Shown piece by piece: positions 41,849-49,756 of a stretch of 64,000 nucleotides of DNA. The notes beneath the pieces were generated by a model. It saw only the letters and a program-made list of their open reading frames with translations, had not been told where the DNA came from and made no database searches. Source of the DNA: CAG-411 sp050875145 (GTDB taxonomy: Bacteria; Bacillota; Clostridia; Lachnospirales; Lachnospiraceae). The position numbers were made by a program, and so were the translations under genes. The stretch lies in contig JBNMLH010000014.1 of NCBI GenBank assembly GCA_050875145.1, positions 1 to 64,000 of the forward strand, written 5' to 3'. The stretch's first letter is position 1; each line of letters opens with the position of its first letter.

Positions 41849-43087
41849 ATGGAACGACTTATTTATCATATTGATGTAAATAATGCATTTTTAAGCTGGG
41901 AAGCTTTACAACGATTACAAGACGACCCAACCTCTATTGATATCCGAACAATTCCTTCTGCAATTTGTGGCGACCCACAAAAGCGTCACGGTATTATTTT
42001 AGCAAAATCTCCCCTTGCAAAGCAATACCATATTTCAACAGCAGAAACCATTCAAAGTGCTTTAAAAAAATGTCCGCAACTTCAATTATTTCCTTCCAGA
42101 TATCATGTATATCAGCAATATTCTAATAATTTTCACAAATTGCTGACACAATATACCGATTGCATTGAACCATTTTCCATTGATGAAGCATTTTTAGATA
42201 TGACAAGTTCTTACCATCTGTTTGGAGACAAAATCTCTACCGCTCAGTTAATTCAGACTACCATTTATAATACCTTTGGCTTTACAGTAAATATTGGTAT
42301 TTCCACTAACAAAGTATTAGCCAAAATGGCTTCTGATTTTGAAAAGCCTTTCAAAATTCATACCTTATTTCCTGATGAAATCGCAGAAAAATTGTGGCCG
42401 CTCCCAATAGAACGTCTGCTTTTTGCTGGAAAATCTACTTGTCAAAAATTGAAACTATTAGGTATTCACACGATTGGTGACTTAGCAAATACAGAACCAT
42501 CCTACTTAATCCCACATCTAGGAAAAAACGGGATGCAACTATATCAATATGCAAACGGAATCGACAACACACCTGTTTGTCCAGAACGCCCAGATGCCAA
42601 AGGATACAGCAATAGCATTACCATAGATCATGATGTTACCGAGCAGATAGAGGCAAAACAAATTTTACTATCCTTGTGCGAAACAATTGGATTTAGACTA
42701 AGAAAGGACGAGAAATCTGCCACTTGTCTTTCCGTACAAATAAAAGATTGCTTTTTCAAAACCAAAAGTAAACAATGTACCCTACCAGAAGCAACCAATC
42801 ACTCTCAAAAATTATATGAACTAACCTGTACTTTATTTGATGCATTATGGGACCATCATACACCCATTCGTTTATTAAGCGTTCATGCAACAAAACTTTC
42901 TGACACTTCTTATGAGCAATTGAGCCTGTTTGACACAGCACATGCACATAATAATAGTAATCTAGATCACGCTCTTGATGAAATTCGTAATAAATTTGGT
43001 TCAGATTCCATCATGCGAGCTAGTTTTCTAAATACGAACTATGACCCTATCGTCAAACGCCATGCCAATAAAGACAAGAAAAAATAA
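41849..43087 (+). CDS. dinB: Y-family DNA polymerase (DinB/Pol IV)
   Basis: A 412-residue lesion-bypass polymerase. Catalytic acidic residues are in YHIDVNNAF (Asp9) and SIDEAFLD (Asp112, Glu113). The thumb and little-finger domains follow, and a clamp-binding motif QLSLFD lies at about 367-372. Such enzymes copy past damaged bases with low fidelity. AATAGGAGGTCAAA precedes the ATG. A LexA-like site with weak fit lies about 170 bases upstream. A terminator follows the gene. Confidence 0.94.
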   Translation: MERLIYHIDVNNAFLSWEALQRLQDDPTSIDIRTIPSAICGDPQKRHGIILAKSPLAKQYHISTAETIQSALKKCPQLQLFPSRYHVYQQYSNNFHKLLTQYTDCIEPFSIDEAFLDMTSSYHLFGDKISTAQLIQTTIYNTFGFTVNIGISTNKVLAKMASDFEKPFKIHTLFPDEIAEKLWPLPIERLLFAGKSTCQKLKLLGIHTIGDLANTEPSYLIPHLGKNGMQLYQYANGIDNTPVCPERPDAKGYSNSITIDHDVTEQIEAKQILLSLCETIGFRLRKDEKSATCLSVQIKDCFFKTKSKQCTLPEATNHSQKLYELTCTLFDALWDHHTPIRLLSVHATKLSDTSYEQLSLFDTAHAHNNSNLDHALDEIRNKFGSDSIMRASFLNTNYDPIVKRHANKDKKK

Positions 43088-43103
43088 AATTTCTTTAAAC
43101 ATA

Positions 43104-43142
43104 AAAATGCCAGAAGACTATTTTTGTCTCCTGGCATTTTTT
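43104..43142. terminator. Bidirectional terminator between dinB and the GH25 gene
   Basis: AAAATGCCAG and CTGGCATTTT enclose AGAC/GTCT; A and T runs flank both sides. It serves convergent genes. Confidence 0.9.
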
Positions 43143-45011
43143 CTATTTTTTATTTATTTTTCTTGTTACTCCATAATTGCCATACCAAGTCTTTCCATCC
43201 AACTTCTTGTATGCGCACAAGCGAATATAATAAACTTTTCCTTTTTTTAGTCCTGAAATGGTATAGGATTTTTTCGCCTTATTATTTAAAGTTGCTATCA
43301 TTTTATATCCACTTTTTGGTGAGGTAGATAGGTAAATAATATATCCTTGTGCGCTATTTGTGGTATTCCATTTAATAACCGCCTTTGTCGCTGATATGCG
43401 AGATACACTCTTTACCTTTACGGTATTAGGCTTTGTTATTGTAGACAAATTCGTACTATTTCCGAATGTCTTCTTATCGTCCACCGTTTTATACGCAGCA
43501 ATCCTAAACTGATATTTTGTTCCTGCTTTTAACTTCTTTCCATCTACCTTTGTTACTTCTAGACTTTGCTTTGAGGCAGAAATGCTTTTTAATGTAACAT
43601 ATTTTTTCTGTGCTGTATTGTAATAATAAATTCGATATCCCGTTACACCGCTTACCTTCTTCCAAGACAACTTAATCTTTTCTTTGGTTACTGCCTGATA
43701 TGTAAAATTTTTAACCTTTCCAACTGAAATAACAGGCGTCGCTGTTGGTGCAGGCGTTTGTGTTACTTTCACTGTTGCTGTCGGTTTCGGTGTTTGTGTC
43801 ACTGCAGGTTTTGCCGTTTCCGTTGGCATGATGGTAGCTGTTGGTGTAGGTTCTTTTGTTGGTGTTTCCGTTGGTGTTGGGATTGGCGTAATACTACTTC
43901 CAGTCGTTATTTCTGGAGTCTGTGTGGTCGGTGTCATTGTAATAGTTGGTGTTGCTGGTGCAATTGTACTCTTTCCATCATCAACAGATGGACCGCTCGT
44001 TGCTGTCGGTGTCTGTGTGATTGCAGGAGAAGTAGTTACTTGTGGTTGATCAACTTTTGAAACTGTAATCTTACAGGTATCAAATATCTGATTATCCTCT
44101 TTTGAAGTTGCTCGTACTGTCGCTGTTCCCTCTGCCAGTGCTGTCACAACCCCATCCTTCACACTAACAACTGTATCTGCATCTGTTGTCCATATAATAT
44201 TCTTTTCAAATGCATTTTTCGGTAACACCTGTGCATTTAATTGTACACTCTCACCAGCTTTTAATGTACAAGTTTTCTCTTCTAATTCTATGTCTGAAAC
44301 TTCACAGGCAACATCTGTACCAATCAGATAATCCATATCTACATTTCCAGAAATGCCATTTACGCTTCCCTTCGAGCTATATTGCCACATATGATAACTT
44401 TTTGAATAACCACAGTATGTATTATATCGAGCTACCCATCTTGGATAATTATCAAACGCTGCATCCGTCAAATAATCATTAAACATGGAATAGCTAGAAT
44501 AAATCCCCACTTCATAACCCGCTTCTTCAATTACGTCAGCAAATGCCTGTGCTATTTTTCCTAATTTAGCTTTTGTTAAACTTTTCTGGGAACTATCTTC
44601 TATATCATAATATACAGGATACTGCAAATCATAATCCTCAATCAAACGAAGTACGTGCTTTGCTTCCCCTACTGCTTTTGCTTCTGTCGTTGCATAGGAA
44701 TATAAATACACTCCAAATGGTATTCCTAGTTCTGTACAGGCATCCGCATTTTCCTCCCACATAAGATCATCCTGATTTACCAAATCCTGTCCAAAACCAC
44801 AACGAAGAATCGCATAATCAATTCCAGCTGCTTTTACTTTCGACCAATTGATGGTTCCCTGATGATAACTTACATCAATTCCCTTTAATCGTATATCTTC
44901 TTTTGTAGCAGCTTGCGCTCCTATCTTTCCCCCTTGCCATAAGCCATTTACGCTAACCATAACAATACTCATAATCACACATGTTAGCTTCTTCCAATAT
45001 GCTTTCTTCAT
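43143..45011 (-). CDS. Secreted GH25 lysozyme-like protein with Ig-like and FN3 domains
   Basis: A 622-residue exported protein. A signal peptide (about 1-36) is followed by a GH25 muramidase domain (about 40-225: LKGIDVSYHQGTINWSKVKAAG, YVYY-type PVYYDIEDSS and NVDMDYLIG near the end), a Big_2 Ig-like domain (about 240-320), a long Thr/Pro-rich linker (about 325-430, many TPT and PTAT units) and two FN3 domains (about 430-520 and 525-622). It should cut peptidoglycan beta-1,4 links. ATG 45011 follows GGGGAGG and gives a normal signal peptide; the frame to 45074 was rejected. Confidence 0.93.
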   Translation of the reverse strand: MKKAYWKKLTCVIMSIVMVSVNGLWQGGKIGAQAATKEDIRLKGIDVSYHQGTINWSKVKAAGIDYAILRCGFGQDLVNQDDLMWEENADACTELGIPFGVYLYSYATTEAKAVGEAKHVLRLIEDYDLQYPVYYDIEDSSQKSLTKAKLGKIAQAFADVIEEAGYEVGIYSSYSMFNDYLTDAAFDNYPRWVARYNTYCGYSKSYHMWQYSSKGSVNGISGNVDMDYLIGTDVACEVSDIELEEKTCTLKAGESVQLNAQVLPKNAFEKNIIWTTDADTVVSVKDGVVTALAEGTATVRATSKEDNQIFDTCKITVSKVDQPQVTTSPAITQTPTATSGPSVDDGKSTIAPATPTITMTPTTQTPEITTGSSITPIPTPTETPTKEPTPTATIMPTETAKPAVTQTPKPTATVKVTQTPAPTATPVISVGKVKNFTYQAVTKEKIKLSWKKVSGVTGYRIYYYNTAQKKYVTLKSISASKQSLEVTKVDGKKLKAGTKYQFRIAAYKTVDDKKTFGNSTNLSTITKPNTVKVKSVSRISATKAVIKWNTTNSAQGYIIYLSTSPKSGYKMIATLNNKAKKSYTISGLKKGKVYYIRLCAYKKLDGKTWYGNYGVTRKINKK

Positions 45012-45124
45012 AAAAACCTCCCCTATTTTTCTCTTGTCTGCAATCAAACAAAGTAGACAAATAAATTTGTACATCTTTGCAAATCATTTTTTATGATAGG
45101 ATAACTGTTCTTATAAGATAACAA

Positions 45125-45152
45125 AGAGTTGTCACAAAAGTGTGGCAACTCT
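45125..45152 (-). terminator. Stem-loop between the GH25 gene and fhs
   Basis: AGAGTTG(T)CACA-AAAG-TGTG(G)CAACTCT; on the minus strand TTTGTTATC follows. It ends fhs. Confidence 0.75.
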
Positions 45153-45190
45153 CTGCTTCTTACCATATCTATTTTTATACGACTTTTCTT

Positions 45191-46861
45191 TTAGAATAAT
45201 CCTGTAATTACTCCATCATCATTTACATCAATACCTTCTGCTGCTGGTTTCTTTGGCAATCCAGGCATTGTCATAACAGTTCCTGTAATTGCAACTACAA
45301 ATCCTGCACCTGCATTCACATATACCTCACGGATGTTAATGCTGAAGTCTTGTGGTCTTCCAAGTTTCTTTGGATCATCTGATAAAGAATACTGATTTTT
45401 CGCCATACATATTGGAAGATCACCATACCCCAATTCTTCCAAACGCTGAATTGCTTTTGTTGCAGCTACATCATAAGTCACACCTGATGCACCATAGATT
45501 TCTTTTGCAATGGTTTCAATCTTATCTTTAATCGCAAGCTTTGTATCGTAAAGTGGTTTGAAATGACTTTCCTTTTTCTCGATTGTCTCAACAACCTTTT
45601 CTGCTAAAGCGATACCGCCTTCTCCACCTTTTTCCCATACTTGCGCCAAAGCAAATTCGCAACCTCTTGCTTCGCAAAATTCTTTTACGAAATCAAGTTC
45701 AGCCTGTGTATCTGTAATAAATTGATTTAATGTTACAACGCAAGGCACACCAAACTTTTGTACATTTTCGATGTGTTTTTCTAAGTTTGCAATACCTTTC
45801 TTTAAGGCATCTAAATTTTCCTTATTTAACTCGTCCTTAGCTACTCCACCATTGTATTTTAATGCACGAACCGTAGCAACTAATACTACTGCACTTGGAT
45901 TTAAGTCTGCCATACGACACTTGATGTCAAAGAATTTTTCTGCTCCTAAATCTGCTCCAAATCCTGCTTCTGTCACAACATAATCTGCTAATTTCAATGC
46001 AGTCTTTGTTGCACGAACACTATTACATCCATGTGCTATATTAGCAAATGGTCCACCATGCACAAGGGCAGGTGTATTTTCTAATGTCTGAATTACGTTT
46101 GGTTTGATTGCATCCTTTAATAATGCTGCCATCGCACCAACTGCATTTAACTGTTTTGCAGTAACAGGCTCTCCATCGTATGTATATGCAACGATAATTC
46201 TGCCTAAACGCTCCTTCAAATCTTTCATATCATTAGCAAGACAAAGAATTGCCATAATCTCAGATGCAACTGTAATGATAAAATGGTCTTCACGTACCAC
46301 TCCATCTACCTTTCTTCCAAGACCGACTACAATATTTCTCAATACACGATCATTCATATCGACGCAACGTTTCCATACAACCTGATTAGGGTCAATATGT
46401 AACAAATTGCCCTGCTGCAAATGGTTGTCCAACATAGCAGCTAACAAATTGTTTGCTGAAGTGATTGCATGAAAATCACCAGTAAAATGAAGATTTAAGT
46501 CTTCCATCGGAACAACCTGCGAATTTCCACCACCTGCTGCTCCTCCTTTAATACCAAAACATGGTCCCAAAGAAGGCTCACGAAGAGCAATTACAGCTTT
46601 CTTATTTAACTTGTCAAATGCCTGTCCTAAACCTACTGTGATTGTAGTCTTTCCTTCTCCTGCTGGTGTAGGATTAATCGCTGTAACTAAGATTAACTTT
46701 CCATCTTCCTTATCTTTTACCTGTTCCCACAGCTCATCTGTAAGCTTTGCTTTATACTTTCCATATAATTCCAAATCATCCATTGTAATAGAAAGTTTCT
46801 TTGTTACTTCTTGAATTGGGAGCATTTTTGCTTCCTGTGCAATTTCAATATCACTCTTCAA
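45191..46861 (-). CDS. fhs: Formate-tetrahydrofolate ligase
   Basis: A 556-residue enzyme joining formate to tetrahydrofolate with ATP, the entry step for one-carbon units. The P-loop region is INPTPAGEGKTTITVG (about 62-77), followed by REPSLGPCFGIKGGAAGGG. Length is normal. The start is an unusual TTG (46861), placed 7 bases after GGAGGT; the next ATG would truncate the enzyme. A perfect sigA promoter lies just upstream. Confidence 0.97.
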   Translation of the reverse strand: MKSDIEIAQEAKMLPIQEVTKKLSITMDDLELYGKYKAKLTDELWEQVKDKEDGKLILVTAINPTPAGEGKTTITVGLGQAFDKLNKKAVIALREPSLGPCFGIKGGAAGGGNSQVVPMEDLNLHFTGDFHAITSANNLLAAMLDNHLQQGNLLHIDPNQVVWKRCVDMNDRVLRNIVVGLGRKVDGVVREDHFIITVASEIMAILCLANDMKDLKERLGRIIVAYTYDGEPVTAKQLNAVGAMAALLKDAIKPNVIQTLENTPALVHGGPFANIAHGCNSVRATKTALKLADYVVTEAGFGADLGAEKFFDIKCRMADLNPSAVVLVATVRALKYNGGVAKDELNKENLDALKKGIANLEKHIENVQKFGVPCVVTLNQFITDTQAELDFVKEFCEARGCEFALAQVWEKGGEGGIALAEKVVETIEKKESHFKPLYDTKLAIKDKIETIAKEIYGASGVTYDVAATKAIQRLEELGYGDLPICMAKNQYSLSDDPKKLGRPQDFSINIREVYVNAGAGFVVAITGTVMTMPGLPKKPAAEGIDVNDDGVITGLF

Positions 46862-46899
46862 ACCAATTACCTCCGAACTTTTTTATTTGCATAGTTTTC

Positions 46900-46928
46900 A
46901 TTATAACAGACCCTATAAGCACTGTCAA
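46900..46928 (-). promoter_or_regulatory. fhs promoter
   Basis: On the minus strand TTGACA (46923-46928), 17 bases and TATAAT (46900-46905) match the sigA consensus exactly. The -35 begins six bases after the stop of the upstream C39-like gene. Confidence 0.88.
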
Positions 46929-46933
46929 AAAAA

Positions 46934-47578
46934 TTACACCCAATAGACCCAAATATTTTTAATCTGTGACTGCATTTCTGCAAAAGTCCATATACGTGCG
47001 CTGTTTTTTTTGCTATTGGGGTCCCTCACTTTAAATCCCTTGTCTGTATAATCGCTGAGTACAATAAAATGGCCTGTCTTTGTAAAATATCCAGGTCCCA
47101 TACTGCAAATAATAACTCCGCCTTTTTTTAATTCTTCCTTCATTTGTGTCTCATTTTTTTGAATCTGTTTTACCTTCAAACCTAATTTTTTTGCACCCTC
47201 ACTCATAAGAGTCCATGCCGTTTTCCCACCCACTATATAATGATTCTTTGTACTAAAATCTGCCATCCAAGCTGGTGTCTTTTTCTCATCCTTTTTCAAA
47301 TATACAGTTACCATAGACAAGCAAGTTGGTCCACAGCCAGAATCTTTCATATTCCCATTTGCATATTTTTTATCCTTCCATTGTTCATCCCATTGAAAAT
47401 ACAGGGGTACTTCCTTCATGGCAACGGTGTCTTTCTCAATCTGAACTGTCCCAGTAACTTTTTTTAACACTTCCGGTGGTGCATCACCAGAAACATATAC
47501 TAACAGTACCATAAACAAGATACAAAAAAATACAAGAATACTTACTGTATATGACTTACCATCTTGTTTTGCTTTCAT
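46934..47578 (-). CDS. Membrane-anchored C39-like cysteine peptidase
   Basis: A 214-residue protein with an N-terminal membrane helix (about 10-29) and an outer papain-fold domain. Catalytic residues are visible: Cys in KDSGCGPTCLSMVTVYL (about 78-94), His in KTGHFIVLSDY (about 168-178) and Asp in KVRDPNSKKNSARIW. The pattern fits Peptidase_C39_2 proteins, which often act on cell-wall or secreted peptides. GGAGGAAAGATTCC precedes the ATG. It is not adjacent to a bacteriocin transporter, so a role in leader removal is not supported. Confidence 0.87.
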   Translation of the reverse strand: MKAKQDGKSYTVSILVFFCILFMVLLVYVSGDAPPEVLKKVTGTVQIEKDTVAMKEVPLYFQWDEQWKDKKYANGNMKDSGCGPTCLSMVTVYLKKDEKKTPAWMADFSTKNHYIVGGKTAWTLMSEGAKKLGLKVKQIQKNETQMKEELKKGGVIICSMGPGYFTKTGHFIVLSDYTDKGFKVRDPNSKKNSARIWTFAEMQSQIKNIWVYWV

Positions 47579-47607
47579 GGAATCTTTCCTCCATCTTTTG
47601 TATTTTT

Positions 47608-47660
47608 TAGATATTTGCGAAACTCTATTTCATTCTCACTTTTTGTGCAAAATTCATATA
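47608..47660. repeat. Degenerate single copy of the 59-kb inverted-repeat arm
   Basis: TAGATATTTGCGAAACTC (47608-47625) and TTTTTGTGCAAAATTCATATA (47640-47660) match the two conserved blocks of the arms of the repeat at 59214-59379 in the same order and similar spacing. A matching right arm is not evident, so this may be a decayed or partial copy. Confidence 0.5.
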
Positions 47661-47740
47661 TCCTCGCAAGGAACTCCTTCACTCCTGAATTTCACACCTG
47701 TCTATTGCAATTTTAATTTATCATATGACAACAATCCGAC

Positions 47741-47923
47741 TTACATCTGTTTTCGTACAATCTTATATTCGTCACCCAGTCTAAAATAAGGACAATTATC
47801 AAAGGTATTTGTCAAAAATCGCCCCATCTCATCCTGATCTAAGTCCATATCACATATGTAACATTCATATTCTTCATCATAAATAAAATTCATACACACA
47901 TCACAATTCGATTGTCCAGTCAT
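47741..47923 (-). CDS. Small cysteine-rich protein (DUF6472-like)
   Basis: A 60-residue protein with CDVCMNF (about 7-13), CYICDMDLDQDE (about 21-32) and NCPYFRLGDEY (about 43-53); the cysteine spacing suggests one zinc site. I associate it with the DUF6472 family of short Lachnospiraceae proteins. ATG 47923 follows GGGAAGGTAGTCAC and is preferred to GTG 47947. It lies 25 bases after the second ATP-grasp gene, so it is probably in that operon. Confidence 0.75.
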   Translation of the reverse strand: MTGQSNCDVCMNFIYDEEYECYICDMDLDQDEMGRFLTNTFDNCPYFRLGDEYKIVRKQM

Positions 47924-47948
47924 GTGACTACCTTCCCTTCTTTTCACT

Positions 47949-48803
47949 TCATTTTATTTGTTCTAATATAAATTGCAGATATTTTTCCACCAGATTGATA
48001 GAGGTAAGTTGATACAGCATTCTGGCACCAACTACATCCTCAATTTCATTAAATAAAAGTTTCCCCTTTTCATCAATCAAAAAGTCAATGCCTACCAAAC
48101 CAAAAGAAAACTGCTCCATTATTTTTTTCACTAATAAACGATTTTCTTCTGATAGGGTATATAATGACACCTCTCCACCAAGTGAATAATTCGACTTAAA
48201 TCCCTCTTTTGCTGTTCGGCATACGGCTGCCAGTATTGTATCCCCCAGTACATACACTCTGACATCTCTTCCGCCCTCTATCAATGGCTGTACCACCACA
48301 TCTGCATTCTTTATGCCATGAAAAATCTGCTCTTTATCCTGCTCTCTTTTTAAAAATACCTGCGTACCTCCATGTCCTGCCACAGCCTTAATAATACTGT
48401 TTTCATCAATGTTGTTCCAATCTGCTTCCAATTGCTCAGCAGTTAAAAATACGGCATCTGCCATAGGAATCCCTTTACCAGCCAAAAATGCATATGTCTT
48501 TGCCTTATTATTTGCAATTTCTGCTACCTTTGCCTGATTAAATAAAGGTACTCCTGTCTGTTCTAACATAAAAGATATATCTGGATTTATTGTTCTGCAT
48601 ATAGTAAAATTCGGAAATGCTATTTGCTGTCCCTTATAAAAAACAACCATCTTTTGCTTTTGTATTCCAAACGATAGAAATTCTGCATACAACAATTTTA
48701 TTTGAATTCCCAGTTTTTCTCCTTCTTCTACATGCATGGAAATATAGGATGCATTTCGTTCTGCTCCTTCCTGGTCATAAATTAGCCAGCCTGTCTTTTC
48801 CAT
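47949..48803 (-). CDS. ATP-grasp ligase (RimK-like), second of a tandem pair
   Basis: A 284-residue ATP-grasp protein. ATP-binding segments are SIIKAVAGHGGTQVFLKRE (about 128-146) and VVVQPLIEGGRDVRVYVLGD (about 160-179), and the metal-binding end is LLFNEIEDVVGARMLYQL (about 244-261), where the usual Glu-x-Asn is Glu-x-Glu. Such enzymes form amide bonds between a carboxylate and an amine using ATP. The substrate is unknown. ATG 48803 follows GCGAGGTGTTTTAGT. It follows its partner gene after 41 bases. Confidence 0.87.
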   Translation of the reverse strand: MEKTGWLIYDQEGAERNASYISMHVEEGEKLGIQIKLLYAEFLSFGIQKQKMVVFYKGQQIAFPNFTICRTINPDISFMLEQTGVPLFNQAKVAEIANNKAKTYAFLAGKGIPMADAVFLTAEQLEADWNNIDENSIIKAVAGHGGTQVFLKREQDKEQIFHGIKNADVVVQPLIEGGRDVRVYVLGDTILAAVCRTAKEGFKSNYSLGGEVSLYTLSEENRLLVKKIMEQFSFGLVGIDFLIDEKGKLLFNEIEDVVGARMLYQLTSINLVEKYLQFILEQIK

Positions 48804-48844
48804 ACTAAAACACCTCGCATTCATTCTTCACTTATAAAACGCTC

Positions 48845-49744
48845 CTAGTTTTCCTTTTTGCTTTCATGTAATGTAACAATTCGTTCCATAATATAGTCTG
48901 CAGTATTCACGCCTGTACAGTCATATATATTTTTAAAATGTGCGTTTGAGTTTACCTCACATACAAGGTATTTCCCCGCTTTATCAAACAACAAATCAAC
49001 TCCGGCAAATTCTACTTTCAAAATTTTACAGCACTGCACCGCAATGTTTTGTTCTTCTTTTGACGGAACATAAGGCCGCATACTACCTCCATTTGTAATA
49101 TTGGCTCGAAAATCTCCCGGCTTTGCTCTTCTTTCCATAGCTGCCACAACCTCGTCTCCTACCACCTGCAAACGAACATCCCTTCCATCTGCTTCTTCAA
49201 TAAATCTTTGAAATAAAAATGGTACTCCCTGCAACTGCTTCACTCGTTCTATTACACTTTCAAATGTATTGCATAGATACACTTGCTGTCCAAAAGAGCC
49301 AAAGCACTCTTTTATTACCAAAGGTAGCCCTATTTGTTCAATCACCTGTTCAACAAAGTCCAGATTGGTATAACCAATGTTAGCATATGTCATTGGCGCA
49401 ATAATTGTATCAGGCATTGGAATATGCTCTCCTGATAGGTACATATGTGTCAACGCCTTATTATCACAGGCTTCAATGCCAAATGATGAATTATATACTA
49501 AAAACCCCAGTTCTTCCAACGTCTTTGCCAACATTACGTCTTTATCCCAAAACAAAATAAAATCCACCGTAGAGGCCTGCCCTAACAGGGCAAGCCGATT
49601 ATGAATACAACTAGAAAGTAACTCTGCATTTGTCTTTATTTCAAGTTCAATTGCATGTTTTTTTCCAGCCTCACATAACCACTGGTGGATTTCATCAAAT
49701 TTCTTTTGTTTTAAAAAGGCGTTTACTACAAGCCATGCCTTCAT
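48845..49744 (-). CDS. ATP-grasp ligase (RimK-like), first of a tandem pair
   Basis: A 299-residue RimK-type ATP-grasp protein with an N-terminal pre-ATP-grasp domain, then LVIKECFGSFGQQVYLCN (about 142-159), FQRFIEEADGRDVRLQVVGDEVVAAM (about 179-204) and the magnesium motif YLVCEVNSNAHFKNIYDCTG (canonical Glu-x-Asn). It should activate a carboxylate as acyl phosphate and ligate an amine. The substrate is unknown. AAGGAGGAAGAAAA precedes the ATG. It starts 12 bases after the ftsK stop. Confidence 0.9.
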   Translation of the reverse strand: MKAWLVVNAFLKQKKFDEIHQWLCEAGKKHAIELEIKTNAELLSSCIHNRLALLGQASTVDFILFWDKDVMLAKTLEELGFLVYNSSFGIEACDNKALTHMYLSGEHIPMPDTIIAPMTYANIGYTNLDFVEQVIEQIGLPLVIKECFGSFGQQVYLCNTFESVIERVKQLQGVPFLFQRFIEEADGRDVRLQVVGDEVVAAMERRAKPGDFRANITNGGSMRPYVPSKEEQNIAVQCCKILKVEFAGVDLLFDKAGKYLVCEVNSNAHFKNIYDCTGVNTADYIMERIVTLHESKKEN

Positions 49745-49756
49745 TTTTCTTCCTCC

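Noticed and set aside
43740..44040. Short-period repeats in a Thr/Pro-rich stretch, CRISPR- or minisatellite-like at first sight, with long antisense frames
   Set aside because: It is the low-complexity TPT/PTAT linker of the GH25 protein in frame; there are no identical repeats with unique spacers, and the antisense frames are Cys/Val shadows without ribosome sites.
46934..49744. Bacteriocin or lanthipeptide cluster, suggested by a C39-like peptidase near ATP-grasp genes
   Set aside because: No precursor peptide with a leader, no ABC exporter fused to C39, and the peptidase is a stand-alone outer-membrane-facing domain; a repeat-containing gap also separates it from the ligases.
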